The notes under the pieces: model-generated
What the model saw: only the letters and a program-made list of their open reading frames with translations
What the model was told of the DNA's origin: nothing
The model's database searches: none
Program-made: the position numbers and the translations under genes
NCBI RefSeq assembly: GCF_020734105.1
Contig: NZ_JAJAFR010000001.1
Span: 434,001-498,000, forward strand
Origin: Alkalihalobacillus deserti
Lineage (GTDB): Bacteria; Bacillota; Bacilli; Bacillales; Bacillaceae_D
Length of the DNA stretch: 64,000 nucleotides
Direction of reading: 5' to 3'
Shown here: piece after piece, positions 9,439 to 18,999 of the stretch
Layout: each line of letters opens with the position of its first letter
Position numbering within the stretch: the stretch's first letter is position 1

Positions 9439-9958
9439 TTGTAAAACAAACTAGTTAATATCGGGTAGATAGTGAAATAAGGTGCATTCTTTACCTCTGT
9501 CAGTTCGTAACCTATGAGGATACCAATAGAAAGCTCTTGTTGTTGATGAACTTTTATATTGAGCGTTGCATGTATTCTAGCATTCTCAATTTAGCCACAA
9601 GGGTTTTGTCAAAAACAATAGGTTGAAGCATAAAGAATTAAGACATGAATCTATAGAGATAGCAGAGAAACTTAGTGGCAAGAGCGATTTAGAGTGGAGG
9701 GCAAGAAGCCTTATTTGGCGGCTGGTGGCTTTGGAAAAATATTTCCTCGTAGGGATATCATGCCCTCCGAGCTCTATGTCAAGCAAACCGTACATCAAAG
9801 TATGGCGAGAACATCTAATTAAATGAATAAAAAATGAATAAAAGAAGTGTGTATCGTTAAATTATACTCGTATTAAGAGAGTGGGTATAAAGAAGTATGA
9901 GCTAACTCATCAAAATTAGTAAAATAATAATAGATATTCTGAAGATTCACAATATATC
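9439..9958. other. Gene-poor stretch, no supported gene
   Basis: About 500 bases with no convincing gene. A plus-strand frame at 9623-9826 gives a protein-like start (MKHKELRHESIEIAEKL, then WRARSLIWRLVALEKYF), but it has no ribosome site and no family I know; it may be a fragment of a lost gene. The rest is AT-rich. Confidence 0.4.
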
Positions 9959-9986
9959 TTGACACTATTTTGAAAGCGGTTACAAT
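9959..9986 (+). promoter_or_regulatory. Sigma-A promoter of the symporter operon
   Basis: TTGACA at 9959-9964 and TACAAT at 9981-9986 are separated by 16 bp, close to the vegetative consensus. It lies about 235 bp upstream of the first symporter gene. A perfect cre box overlaps the spacer and most of the -10 element, so CcpA binding would block polymerase directly. Confidence 0.65.
9971..9984 (+). promoter_or_regulatory. cre box (CcpA operator)
   Basis: TGAAAGCGGTTACA matches the Bacillus cre consensus TGWAANCGNTNWCA at all fixed positions. It overlaps the promoter of the acid-uptake operon, predicting glucose repression. Confidence 0.8.
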
Positions 9987-10222
9987 TAAACTATATTCTG
10001 GATAGGAGGTAAATTAAAACTATTTAAACAGTCTGGTTAAAATTACATTTAGGATAGTTGTCAAAGAAAGGGGAGTGAACCTTGAAATAATTCTTGGAAG
10101 GTTAGAAAAAACTAAACAACCAACTTAGAGTCTCTCAAAAAAATGTAAAAGAGTAAGGTTGTTAACGAACTGAGCGGTCGCTCTTATAAAGAAACGTTAA
10201 ACTTATTTTTTAGGGGGTACTT

Positions 10223-10495
10223 ATGGGAGCTTATAAAAAAGAAGTTTGGTTTACTGTTGTGATGTCTCTCGTTTTTATCGTTGTTGGCAATGCAGGATTA
10301 TTTTTTTCTATCTTTCCAGTTGATGGAATGTTGTTCGGATTTCCAGTTATGTATATAATTCCTATTTTTCTCGGTTGGTTCGGCATCTTTATTTTAACAA
10401 TCATAGCGGGCAAGATCGGCAATCATATTGATGATGAAATCGATCGGGAGAGCGCTATGACAGTTGATACCGAGAAGCAGAAAGGAGTGTTATAA
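10223..10495 (+). CDS. Small membrane subunit of a sodium:solute symporter
   Basis: This 90-residue protein has two strongly hydrophobic segments (about residues 8-30 and 38-64) and a charged cytoplasmic tail (HIDDEIDRES). Its stop codon is directly adjacent to the start of a 549-residue SSS-family symporter. Small two-helix proteins partner with acetate-type symporters in many bacteria (for example DUF485 or DUF4212 partners), and that is the most likely role. The exact family was not determined. GGGGG precedes the ATG at 10223. Confidence 0.65.
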   Translation: MGAYKKEVWFTVVMSLVFIVVGNAGLFFSIFPVDGMLFGFPVMYIIPIFLGWFGIFILTIIAGKIGNHIDDEIDRESAMTVDTEKQKGVL

Positions 10496-12145
10496 ATGGG
10501 AGAACAAGCATGGCAATTATCCAATCCACTACTTGGACTCGTTGCAATTATAGCAACATTTTTGTTGTTTTACGTAGTTGGCTATATTTCCAATCGTAAT
10601 AGTAAATCGGTTCAGGATTTATACGTCGCAGGAGCTAGTGTAGGACCACTTACGAATGGTTTGGCGATGGCCTCTACATATATGAGTCTTGCCACATTCC
10701 TTGGCATTACTGCCCTAATTTTAAAGCTTCAAGTTCCTTTTATTATTCTCTGGATTCAGCTCATTCTTGCGATCCCTCTTATCACAATAATTTATGGGAC
10801 GTGTCTTCGTAGGATGGGAGCCTTTTCTCCAACACATTTTATTCGAGAGCGATACGGGGTGAGTGCATCGATCATAGCTGCCCTTTTTATGATTCTCGTA
10901 TCGATCATGTACGCCCTTGGTCAAATGATTGGAATTGCCCTAGCATTTGAAACCGTTCTCGGTATCCCATATATGACAGGTCTAATTGTAGGCGGTCTTA
11001 TTATCGTTGGTTACATTACGCTTGGTGGAATGGCTGGGGCTACTAATAATGCGGCCATTCAGATGGTAATTATGGCTCTTATGTTCATCGTTCCACTCGG
11101 TGCTATCATGAAAGCTGTTGGTGGCAGTGGCTGGTATTTCCCACCGCTCCTTTATGCGGATATGGTACCTGCAATGCTTGAGGCAATGCCTGGATTTTTT
11201 GATTATCAATTTTCACCGAAATGGTACTTTTCAATTATCCCTGCCCTGACAATTGGTGCTCTAGGTCTGCCGCATCTTGCTATGAGAATTTATACAGCTT
11301 CAAATTTAAAGAGTGCTAGGTCCGCTATGGTCTGGTTTGCGTTCATTCTTGGTCTCGTTTTCTCTGCCACGTATGCAATGGGCTTTGTTGGTGTATTCGC
11401 AACTGAGTCTCAGGGTATTGTCATTTCAGATGGTGATGCTGACAAACTTACACTCATTTTGAATTTAGTTTACAACCCTGAATGGGTCACAGCACTTGTA
11501 ATCGCAGGTGCCATTTCAGCAGGTCTTTCAACGTTAAGTGGTAACTTGTTGGCGATTGGGGCCCTGCTGTCACAAGATATTGTTACAACATTAAAACCCA
11601 ATCTAACAAATAAAATACGCGTTCGCCTTGGTTATATTGCCATCTTTTTCGGTGGAATAGTCAGTATTTTGCTTGCTATTAATCCCCCAGCTTTTCTCGT
11701 TGTTAGTATCCTCTGGGCCTTTGGTCTTGCAGGAGTGACAAATGCTCCATTAATCTTGATGGGGGTTTGGTGGAAGGAAGCAAACAGAATTGGTGCTATT
11801 TCCGCTTCTGTTATCGGTGGTTTGCTCTATATCATTGTTTCACCATTTGTCTTCCCAAGCATCGTTTTAACTGGGCATGGGGTAACCGATGGAATGGGAC
11901 TTTCTGGAGCGATGCTTGCAGTACCTGTTAGTTTTATACTTTTAATTGTTGTGTCCTATGTAACGAACCGAATACCGGCACTAAAAGGAAAACTAACTCC
12001 TGAAGCAGATGAAGTTTTAGTAGAGAGAATCCATGGCTGGAAGGATGTTCAGCCTTATCGATACAATAGCAAGCTTGGGGCTCTGGTTACGGTTATCTTT
12101 TGTACAGCTATTGCTATATGGGCAATTTTGCCATGGAATATGTAA
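10496..12145 (+). CDS. Sodium:solute symporter, probably for acetate or another short-chain acid
   Basis: This is a 549-residue SSS-family transporter with about 13 hydrophobic helices. The family core is visible in the N-terminal region (SVQDLYVAGASVGPLTNGLA, then MASTYMSLATFLGI, like the unwound TM1 sodium site of ActP/MctP-type carriers), in GYITLGGMAGATNNAAIQ, and in AGAISAGLSTLSGNLLAIGA, which carries the second sodium-site serines. It follows its small partner without a gap and precedes an acyl-CoA synthetase. Uptake followed by CoA activation of a short or medium acid is therefore inferred. The cre-controlled promoter at 9959 probably drives it. Confidence 0.8.
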   Translation: MGEQAWQLSNPLLGLVAIIATFLLFYVVGYISNRNSKSVQDLYVAGASVGPLTNGLAMASTYMSLATFLGITALILKLQVPFIILWIQLILAIPLITIIYGTCLRRMGAFSPTHFIRERYGVSASIIAALFMILVSIMYALGQMIGIALAFETVLGIPYMTGLIVGGLIIVGYITLGGMAGATNNAAIQMVIMALMFIVPLGAIMKAVGGSGWYFPPLLYADMVPAMLEAMPGFFDYQFSPKWYFSIIPALTIGALGLPHLAMRIYTASNLKSARSAMVWFAFILGLVFSATYAMGFVGVFATESQGIVISDGDADKLTLILNLVYNPEWVTALVIAGAISAGLSTLSGNLLAIGALLSQDIVTTLKPNLTNKIRVRLGYIAIFFGGIVSILLAINPPAFLVVSILWAFGLAGVTNAPLILMGVWWKEANRIGAISASVIGGLLYIIVSPFVFPSIVLTGHGVTDGMGLSGAMLAVPVSFILLIVVSYVTNRIPALKGKLTPEADEVLVERIHGWKDVQPYRYNSKLGALVTVIFCTAIAIWAILPWNM

Positions 12146-12165
12146 TAGATTAAGGGGGATTCCCA

Positions 12166-12714
12166 TTGTTTGGAAGAATGATTGCTTTAGATGCACAAGC
12201 CTTCCGGGTATTTGTTGATACCCCGAAGGCCCTGTTGTACAGTCGAATGATCCTTCTCATTGTCGGCCTTGGTTACGGCATTTTTTCCATTATCGCTAAC
12301 GCCAACTATATTATAAGCTTTGAATCACCTATGCTTCGAAGAGTGATTGTCCCATCTCTATTCGTGGTGTTTGGTCTTTTGACTGTGATTATAACGAAAT
12401 TAGGACTTACACTTCTCTTATGGGCGGGGGCAAAAGGGTTCGGAGGTCCTGGTAGGATGAGGGAATTAAACAATTTTGTTTCCGTTGCATTGGTTCCAGG
12501 TCTTCTTGGAGTACCATTTCTGGTAGGAGCTGGTGGGCTAATTCTCGTAGTGCCTTTAGTTTTAGGTATTGGATGGATGTTTCTTATTTGTGTGAAAATC
12601 GTAGAAGTGACACAGGAATTTCAGGGCATTAAAGCGTATCTATCTGTATTGGCTGTTTTCATATTTTTTGCTAGCGTCTACTATCTTATTATGCCAACTG
12701 GAACAATCAGCTAG
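12166..12714 (+). CDS. Yip1-like integral membrane protein
   Basis: This 182-residue protein starts at TTG after AAGGGGG and lies 20 bp behind the symporter. It has about five hydrophobic segments: an opening one near residues 24-45, a pair around 60-85, and paired segments around 105-140 and 155-178. The spacing resembles Yip1/YIPF-type bacterial membrane proteins. No catalytic motif is visible. Genes of this kind often accompany SSS symporters, so it may assist the transporter; this is inference from position only. Confidence 0.55.
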   Translation: MFGRMIALDAQAFRVFVDTPKALLYSRMILLIVGLGYGIFSIIANANYIISFESPMLRRVIVPSLFVVFGLLTVIITKLGLTLLLWAGAKGFGGPGRMRELNNFVSVALVPGLLGVPFLVGAGGLILVVPLVLGIGWMFLICVKIVEVTQEFQGIKAYLSVLAVFIFFASVYYLIMPTGTIS

Positions 12715-12784
12715 AAATGTAAGGTTAGGATTGTTGAGAGAGATGAATATTTGTTCATATAGTCTCTTTAAAAACTACAAAACG

Positions 12785-12808
12785 TTTAAATTGCAAATGC
12801 AATTTAAA
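12785..12808. promoter_or_regulatory. Inverted repeat, likely operator before the acyl-CoA synthetase
   Basis: TTTAAATTGCA and TGCAATTTAAA are perfect 11-bp arms separated by AA. The repeat lies about 20 bp upstream of the acyl-CoA synthetase start and has no T-run, so it looks like a dimeric regulator site rather than a terminator. The regulator is unknown. Confidence 0.5.
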
Positions 12809-12826
12809 TAAGTTAGGGGAGAAAAG

Positions 12827-14416
12827 ATGATGGATCAACTTAATTTACAAGCACCAGAATACTATAACATGGCTCAAGATATTGATCGATTTGCCGACGA
12901 GCCAGAGAAAGTAGCCCTGCTCTGGGAGAATGAAGAGGGCGAAACGAGGGAGGTAACTTACTCACAACTAAGAAAAGAATCAAACAAATTTGCCAATGCC
13001 CTAAAAAAAATAGGGTTAGAACAAGGTGATACAGTCATCATCACGCTCCCAAGAATTCCTGAAGCATACTCTATTTATCTCGCTGCATTAAAACTAGGGT
13101 TAATCATTTCTCCAGGATCAGAGATGCTAAGAGAGAAAGACCTTCTGTATCGTGCTGAGCATTCAAAAGCAAAAGCGACGATTTGTATCGATACCTTAAC
13201 GGATCGTTTTGATCAAATTTGCTCTAGTGCCAAAAGCTTAACGCACTTTATTACGGTAGGTAAAGAGAAAGAAGGCTGGATGACGTATGATCACTTAATA
13301 AAATCAGAATCCGATCAATTTGAGATGGTTCAAACAAAAGCGAGTGACATTGCTTTTCTGAACTATACGTCTGGTACGACAGGGAATCCTAAGGGCGTGA
13401 TTCATCCTCATAGTTGGGCTTATGCTCATCAAGCAGTAGCTGCTAAATTATGGCTTGATGTAAAAGAGAACGATGTCGTTTGGGCTACGGCCGCGCCTGG
13501 TTGGGCGAAATGGAATTGGACCCCTTTTATGTCAACCTTAGGGGCTGGTGCAACTGGTTTCGTATTTAATGGCAAATTCAATCCTGAAAAATACTTAAGC
13601 TTAATGGGGAAATATAAAGTCAGTGTTCTTTGTTGTACGCCGACTGAATACCGTTTAATGGCAAAACTAGATGGACTTGAACGCTTTAAGCTTCCTGCTA
13701 TGCGAAGTACCGTGAGTGCCGGTGAACCATTAAACCAAGAAGTGATTGATACATTTAAGAAGCATTTTAATGTTCAAGTTCGTGATGGATACGGACAAAC
13801 GGAAAATACGCTATTAGTCGGCACCTTAATGGGGATGGAAGTAAAACCAGGTTCGATGGGAAAACCGACACCTGGAAATCAAATAGCGATTATTGATGAA
13901 GAGGGTAATCCTGTATCGGCTGGTCAAGTAGGGGATATTGCTGTTCATCGTAGTACACCGGCTCTTTTTAAAGGGTATTTAAATGATCATGAACGAACGG
14001 TAGCTGCCTTCCGTGGTGATTGGTATTTAACAGGAGATCAGGCATCATTAGATGAAGACGGCTATTTTTGGTTTGAAGGACGTTCTGATGATATTATCAT
14101 TAGCTCTGGCTATACGATTGGTCCCTTTGAAGTAGAAGATGCGTTAGTTAGGCATGCGGCGGTGAAGGAATGTGCGGTTGTCGCTGCCCCTGATGAAACT
14201 CGTGGGTCGATTGTCAAAGCTTTTATTATTTTAAAAGAGCAAACAGAAGGAAATGAAGATTTAGTGAGGGAATTACAAGAGCATGTCAAACAAATGACAG
14301 CTCCGTACAAATACCCAAGAGCGATCGAATTCGTCGAGGAACTTCCTAAAACTACGTCTGGAAAAATTCGTCGTGTTGAATTAAGGCAGCTTGAAAAAGG
14401 TAAGAGTACTTTGTAA
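12827..14416 (+). CDS. Acyl-CoA synthetase (AMP-forming, acetate/medium-chain type)
   Basis: This 529-residue adenylate-forming enzyme couples a carboxylic acid to CoA using ATP. The ATP loop YTSGTTGNPKGV, the conserved APGWAKWNW region, the DGYGQTENTLLVG motif, the hinge (FEGRSDDIIISSGYTIGP) and the C-terminal catalytic lysine in TTSGKIRRVELR are all present. The pattern is that of the MACS/acetyl-CoA-synthetase-like group (AcsM type). It is the last gene of the uptake module, about 110 bp after the Yip1-like gene, with its own inverted-repeat operator, so expression may be partly separate. A terminator follows. Confidence 0.85.
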   Translation: MMDQLNLQAPEYYNMAQDIDRFADEPEKVALLWENEEGETREVTYSQLRKESNKFANALKKIGLEQGDTVIITLPRIPEAYSIYLAALKLGLIISPGSEMLREKDLLYRAEHSKAKATICIDTLTDRFDQICSSAKSLTHFITVGKEKEGWMTYDHLIKSESDQFEMVQTKASDIAFLNYTSGTTGNPKGVIHPHSWAYAHQAVAAKLWLDVKENDVVWATAAPGWAKWNWTPFMSTLGAGATGFVFNGKFNPEKYLSLMGKYKVSVLCCTPTEYRLMAKLDGLERFKLPAMRSTVSAGEPLNQEVIDTFKKHFNVQVRDGYGQTENTLLVGTLMGMEVKPGSMGKPTPGNQIAIIDEEGNPVSAGQVGDIAVHRSTPALFKGYLNDHERTVAAFRGDWYLTGDQASLDEDGYFWFEGRSDDIIISSGYTIGPFEVEDALVRHAAVKECAVVAAPDETRGSIVKAFIILKEQTEGNEDLVRELQEHVKQMTAPYKYPRAIEFVEELPKTTSGKIRRVELRQLEKGKSTL

Positions 14417-14480
14417 ACAATACTAGATCATTATAAAACTATTTTTTTAGTAGGTACTAGTAGTTAAGAGGTTTTATTTT

Positions 14481-14519
14481 GAGGCTTGGGGGAAGTTGAA
14501 CCCCTAGCCTCTCTTTTTA
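14481..14519 (+). terminator. Rho-independent terminator
   Basis: GAGGCTTGGGG pairs with CCCCTAGCCTC (one T-T mismatch), followed by TCTTTTTAA, 64 bp after the acyl-CoA synthetase stop. Confidence 0.8.
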
Positions 14520-14806
14520 ATTCTAACTTCTTGTTAGTCTATCTACGATGACTTTTTATGCGTCTGTAGCCTTGTTTAATTTGGATTGATCAATAAGAGG
14601 AAAGACCTAGCATACAGAAATATCTTTATGGTCAATAATTACGGGGGAAGTTCTTCATTAATTTACTGACCTTGAGTTCAAAAGCATGATAGGAGTAAAA
14701 TGATAAGATTGAACAAACCATCTGAACCGTAAACGGAAATTAGATGAAGTTAAACAAGAATATCCAAGTATCATTGGGCAAATAAATTGAAATGAAGGTG
14801 TTTTTC

Positions 14807-15934
14807 ATGAATTCATACATTGTAGTTGGAGCTGGTATTTTAGGTGCTGCAACGGCTTATCATCTTGCAAAAGCAGGGGCAAAGGTCACGTTAATTGATC
14901 GTCAAGAGCGAGGGAGAGCGACGGACGCTGCCGCTGGAATCGTTTGTCCTTGGCTATCTCAACGCCGTAACAAAGCTTGGTATCAACTAGCGAGAGGAGG
15001 AGCGAGGTATTATCCGGCTTTAATTTCCGAATTAGAAGCGGAAGGAGAAACGGAGACAGGTTATGCTATGGTCGGTGCCATTAGTCTTCACTCGGAAGAA
15101 GCTAAACTAGATAAGATGGAGGAACGAGTTCGAAAACGTCGTGAGGAAGCACCAGAGATCGGTGAAATTAGAAGGTTGTCACCTTCTGAAACAAAAGCTT
15201 TGTTTCCACCACTAGCAGACGAGTACGGATCTATTCACGTTAGTGGTGCCGCCCGTGTGAACGGAAAGTCCCTTTGTGAGGCATTAATTTCAGCGGCGAA
15301 AAAACATGGAGCCATATACATAGAAGCAGATGCAAAGTTGATGTTTGTAAATAACCAAGTGACTGGAATTCAGTTTGAAGGGAATAAATTGTTTGCTGAT
15401 GAGGTAATTGTTACAACGGGGGCTTGGGCGAATGAATTGTTGCAACCTTTAGGCATTCATTTTAAAATTAAGCCGCAAAAAGCTCAAATCGTTCATCTTG
15501 AAATACCAAATACAGATACAAGTTCTTGGCCTGTTGTCATGCCTCCTACGAATCAGTATTTGCTAGCGTTTGAAGGGGGGCGAATCGTGGTCGGAGCGAC
15601 TCACGAAGATGATCGAGGCTTTGACCACCGTGTAACAGTTGGGGGAATTCATGATATCTTTGATAAAGCTCTTAAGATAGCACCGGGCTTATTTGATAGC
15701 ACAGTACTAGAGACAAAAGTAGGTTTCAGGCCGGTAGCCCCAGGTTTTCTCCCGGTAATTGGTACTGTCGCAAATTATCAGGGAATTTTGGTTGCAAACG
15801 GATTAGGATCATCAGGGTTAACAGTTGGTCCATATCTTGGAGCTGAGCTTGCTAAGTTAGCACTTGGAAAAGACACGGAGATTGATCTTAAACTTTATGA
15901 TGCAACCGCTGCATTTGAAGCGAGTAAACACTAG
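14807..15934 (+). CDS. FAD-dependent oxidoreductase, DAO family (amino-acid oxidase/dehydrogenase)
   Basis: This flavoprotein of about 375 residues begins with a textbook FAD-binding motif (YIVVGAGILGAATAYHLA) and an acidic strand end (VTLIDR). GRATDAAAGIVCPWLSQRRN follows, and the C-terminal region has VGFRPVAPGFLPVIGTV and NGLGSSGLTVGPYLG, typical of D-amino-acid dehydrogenase/glycine-oxidase-like DAO enzymes. The ATG at 14807 is preferred because GAAGGTG at 14794-14800 is well placed for it; an ATG at 14792 overlaps that site. It is monocistronic with its own terminator. The substrate is unknown, a small amino acid or secondary amine being likely. Confidence 0.78.
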   Translation: MNSYIVVGAGILGAATAYHLAKAGAKVTLIDRQERGRATDAAAGIVCPWLSQRRNKAWYQLARGGARYYPALISELEAEGETETGYAMVGAISLHSEEAKLDKMEERVRKRREEAPEIGEIRRLSPSETKALFPPLADEYGSIHVSGAARVNGKSLCEALISAAKKHGAIYIEADAKLMFVNNQVTGIQFEGNKLFADEVIVTTGAWANELLQPLGIHFKIKPQKAQIVHLEIPNTDTSSWPVVMPPTNQYLLAFEGGRIVVGATHEDDRGFDHRVTVGGIHDIFDKALKIAPGLFDSTVLETKVGFRPVAPGFLPVIGTVANYQGILVANGLGSSGLTVGPYLGAELAKLALGKDTEIDLKLYDATAAFEASKH

Positions 15935-15950
15935 CAGAACTTTTTATCAA

Positions 15951-15991
15951 AGAATCAATTAGTTTTCGAAAGAACTAACTTGGTTCTTTTT
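15951..15991 (+). terminator. Rho-independent terminator
   Basis: GAATCAATTAGTT and AACTAACTTGGTTC form an imperfect stem with one bulge, followed by TTTTTGTTTT. Confidence 0.7.
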
Positions 15992-16113
15992 GTTTTCAAT
16001 GGAAATACAGGGATTTTGTTCGTGTACATTGAACATTAATAGATGAGAAAGGGCTTAAAGAAGCGAATGGATTAATAGTTAAAAAGAAAAAAAGCAGAGA
16101 TAGGCGGCCTCAT

Positions 16114-17010
16114 ATGAATAAGATTATTTTTTCACTTTTAGTCATCTTAACAACTGCTTTGATGGGATCATCATTTGCCATAGGAAAAATAGGTTTAGAA
16201 TATTCTTCGCCACTTTTACTAGTGGCTCTTCGTTTTACGTTTGCGGGAATAATCATGGCTGTTATCGTTAGGATGTTTAAAAGAAATCATCCTAAACAAG
16301 GCGGTGACTGGTTCAAAATAGCGATAATAGGATTCGTGCAAACAGGAGGAGTTATGGGCTGTATTTTCGTTGCATTAGAAACGATTAACGCAGGAGAAAC
16401 GTCCATTCTTACTTTTATAAATCCTATACTCGTAGTCGTTCTTGCCACTTTATTTTTGAAGATAAAATATGGGCTTCGCCAGTGGCTAGGAGTTATCATT
16501 GGCTTTATTGGGGTTTTTATCACATTAGGAGCACACCTTGATTTTAAGATCGGAACAGTATTAGGTTTTTTATCCGCTTTATCATGGGCGATTGGTACGT
16601 TACTTATAAAAAAATGGGGAAATCTGTTTGATACGTGGGTGCTAACTGCCTATCAAATGTTATTCGGTGGTCTTACTTTATTAGTGTCAAGTTTTCTTCT
16701 TGAAACGCCCTTCTTTATCATTTCATTCCAATCGATTACGATTTTAGCTTGGCTAGCGATCATGGCGTCGATCGTTCAGTTTGCAGTATGGTTCTATCTA
16801 TTGGAAAAAGGTGATCCAGGCAAGGTTAGTGCATTTCTCTTTTTAGCTCCTTTTTTTGGTGTCCTTTCAGGGTGGGTGCTATTAAATGAGGATATTAAAT
16901 GGTATATCATGTTAGGTGGCTTGTTAATCTTTACTGGAATTTTCTTAGTAAATTGGAAAGGGAAGAAAGCAAATGTTGAGAAAAAATTCACAAAGCAGGA
17001 AAGCTTATAG
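16114..17010 (+). CDS. EamA/DMT-family metabolite exporter
   Basis: This 298-residue protein shows ten hydrophobic helices arranged as two EamA repeats. The first has GSSFAIGKIGLEYSSPLLLV and FVQTGGVMG, with INPILVVVLATLFL at its end; the second has SALSWAIGTLLIKKWG and SAFLFLAPFFGVLSGWVLL. Such drug/metabolite transporters move amino acids, purines or similar compounds out of the cell. The tail is basic. No operon partner is seen. The substrate cannot be told. Confidence 0.8.
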   Translation: MNKIIFSLLVILTTALMGSSFAIGKIGLEYSSPLLLVALRFTFAGIIMAVIVRMFKRNHPKQGGDWFKIAIIGFVQTGGVMGCIFVALETINAGETSILTFINPILVVVLATLFLKIKYGLRQWLGVIIGFIGVFITLGAHLDFKIGTVLGFLSALSWAIGTLLIKKWGNLFDTWVLTAYQMLFGGLTLLVSSFLLETPFFIISFQSITILAWLAIMASIVQFAVWFYLLEKGDPGKVSAFLFLAPFFGVLSGWVLLNEDIKWYIMLGGLLIFTGIFLVNWKGKKANVEKKFTKQESL

Positions 17011-17149
17011 GAATAGTTATAACAAGAAGCAGATTCCAAGGGCACTGAAAAAGGTGTGATTTTCAGTGCTCTTGAAGCAATGAGCGGAATGGTTGCTTCG
17101 TTCTCACAGCGGGCGCGCAACGTGTTGAGCTATTGCTACTTCCTCGAAT

Positions 17150-17455
17150 TTGCTAAAAGGGACTTTTTTAGTGACCGAGGGCACAAGACAAGTGATGGAA
17201 TCCTTAGGCTCGTTGAAAGGTCAACCTGATGTTTACTTAAGACCTCCAGGTGATGATAACCACGAATCAGGAACCGTCGCATGGGGATCGATCCCTCAAC
17301 TTCCGCCGTCAATCAGTACGGTCAAATACATGGATATCTGGCCTTATTGTCGCAGATAACAGCGTTCTGCCCTCACTTGGGGCCAACCCCACACTTTCAA
17401 CGGTGGCATTAGCAATACGTACAGCAGATTATATTATTCAGCAATCTATATAATG
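17150..17455 (+). pseudogene. GMC-family oxidoreductase C-terminal remnant
   Basis: Joining three frames gives DVYLRPPGDDNHESGT, then MGIDPSTSAVNQYGQIHG, then SGLIVADNSVLPSLGANPTL and STVALAIRTADYIIQQSI with a stop. This is the C-terminus of a GMC flavin oxidoreductase (gluconate/choline dehydrogenase type): the active-site His of HESGT and the closing VADNSVLPS-NPTLS-ALAIR motif. At least two frameshifts (near 17280 and 17345) separate the pieces, and no N-terminal FAD motif is found upstream. Confidence 0.65.
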
Positions 17456-17846
17456 AGAGCGTTCTTATAATTAGATGAACTACAGGTAATATTTACTTTT
17501 TAGAAAAGATCGACCCTTTATAACTTGATCCGAGCGATAGATGTTTCGAATTTCTGAAGAGAGGACATCATAGAAGACGGATAAAGCCTAGAAACAGTGA
17601 AAAAGAGCTCGAGAGGTCGTTAAAGAAGAGGAATGAAGCCCTGAAAAAAAGCTTAAAAGCATGTAAGAGAGTCGGATTGAATTTTTTGAGAAATATTACA
17701 AAGTAATTAGTGACTCTTTCTTTCCTTGAAAAGGGATTAAAGATCAAATAACAAATAGGCTCGATCTTTAAGATGGCAGTTTAATATACTAATATTATTA
17801 CATGTAGCCTTTGTGAAGTTTTCGGATAAACGATACTACAAGGTGG
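17456..17846. other. Gene-free stretch
   Basis: Nearly 400 bases of purine-rich plus-strand sequence after the GMC remnant. No open frame with protein character, no ribosome site and no promoter stood out. Confidence 0.5.
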
Positions 17847-17886
17847 GAGGATGAGTCAAAAGATTTTCTTTTGATTCATCCTCTTT
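17847..17886 (+). terminator. Strong hairpin, terminator-like
   Basis: GAGGATGAGTCAAAAGA pairs with TCTTTTGATTCATCCTC (one mismatch) and is followed by TTT. Its upstream gene has been lost, so it is an orphan terminator. Confidence 0.6.
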
Positions 17887-18107
17887 ACTCTTCATTAAGT
17901 ACTAAAAACATGTTATTTTTCTTTGTTATTTTCAATTATTGCGGTAGATTGTGAAGGAGTATATTTAAAATTATGACGCAGTTAGTTTAAGAGAACAATT
18001 GTTAAAATCAATTTGAAGACACAATTCCATAAAAAATCAAAGACTTATAATTAACTATCTTTATGATATAGTTTCCTTACTATCTAATCATTTATGGAGG
18101 CGTTATT

Positions 18108-18745
18108 TTGACAAAAAGATTTAAAATAGAACTTCCGAAAATTCCACTAGATTTAGAAACAGCAAATTTACAAGACATTTATCATGATGAAGATCCATAT
18201 CTATCTAACTGTATTATTACTAATCAAAGAGTCGATTATGAGGAGATTGATCATCTAAAGTCATTTTTAAAAATGTAACGTTCATAAATGCTTCCTTTAA
18301 TAAAATCGATATGACCGATGTGACTTTTGAAAACTGTGATCTGTCTAACGCTAGCTTTAGTGAAGGTATTATACATAGAGTCACTTTTACAGAATGCAAA
18401 CTAATGGGATTAGATTTTTCAGAAGCTAATCTTGGAAATGTTTCATTTGAAAATTGCATCGCAAATTTGAGTGACTTTGTAGATGCTCGATTAAAACAAG
18501 TAATATTTAGTGATTCGTCGTTACAGAGTGTTAACTATTCCGACTGTAAACTTAGCAAAGTAAAGTTTCATCAATGCGATATTAACGATATTGATTTTAC
18601 TCAAACGCTACTAAAGGGAATAGATATTAGTACGTGTATATTTGACCGACTCAATGTAGCTCTGGAAAATTTGGACGGTTGCGAAGTTTCTCCTGAACAA
18701 GCAATTGGATTTGCTACAATGTTGGGATTGAAAATTAAAGAATAG
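18108..18745 (+). pseudogene. Pentapeptide-repeat protein broken by a frameshift
   Basis: The gene starts at TTG 18108 after TGGAGG (KRFKIELPKIPLDLETANLQ and on to DYEEIDHLKS), then hits a stop at 18278. The continuing frame (VIFKNVTFINASFNKIDM, then a series of A(D/N)(L/F)XX-type five-residue steps such as NLGNVSFENCIANLSDFVDA) runs to 18745. The intact product of about 211 residues would be a right-handed quadrilateral beta-helix, as in YjbI/McbG-like proteins. One indel near 18260 separates the halves. The repeats themselves look well kept, so the break is recent or a sequencing error. Confidence 0.75.
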
Positions 18746-18788
18746 AATTTATGATATAGTTCTTTAGTGAATTAACGGATGATGATTT

Positions 18789-18826
18789 GGAACAGCTCGC
18801 TTCATGCGTCGCTGTTCTTTTTTATT
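18789..18826 (+). terminator. Rho-independent terminator
   Basis: GAACAGC and GCTGTTC arms with an inner CGC/GCG pairing, followed by TTTTTTATT, 44 bp after the pentapeptide-repeat stop. Confidence 0.75.
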
Positions 18827-18999
18827 AAGGCTAAAGGAAGCGCAGTGTCCTAAAAAAATCCCTAAACTGCTAAGGTTAAAATTACATGTTAAATAGCTTT
18901 CAAGAACAAAAATAGGAAAAACAATGCGATTTAAATTGTTTAGCTAAGGCTGTATAATGAGTAAATATATTAATTACAAAAATTTGAAGGGGAGAGTTT

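Noticed and set aside
9623..9826. A 67-codon frame with protein-like composition
   Set aside because: No ribosome site, no known family, and a competing frame on the other strand; kept only as a note in the intergenic entry.
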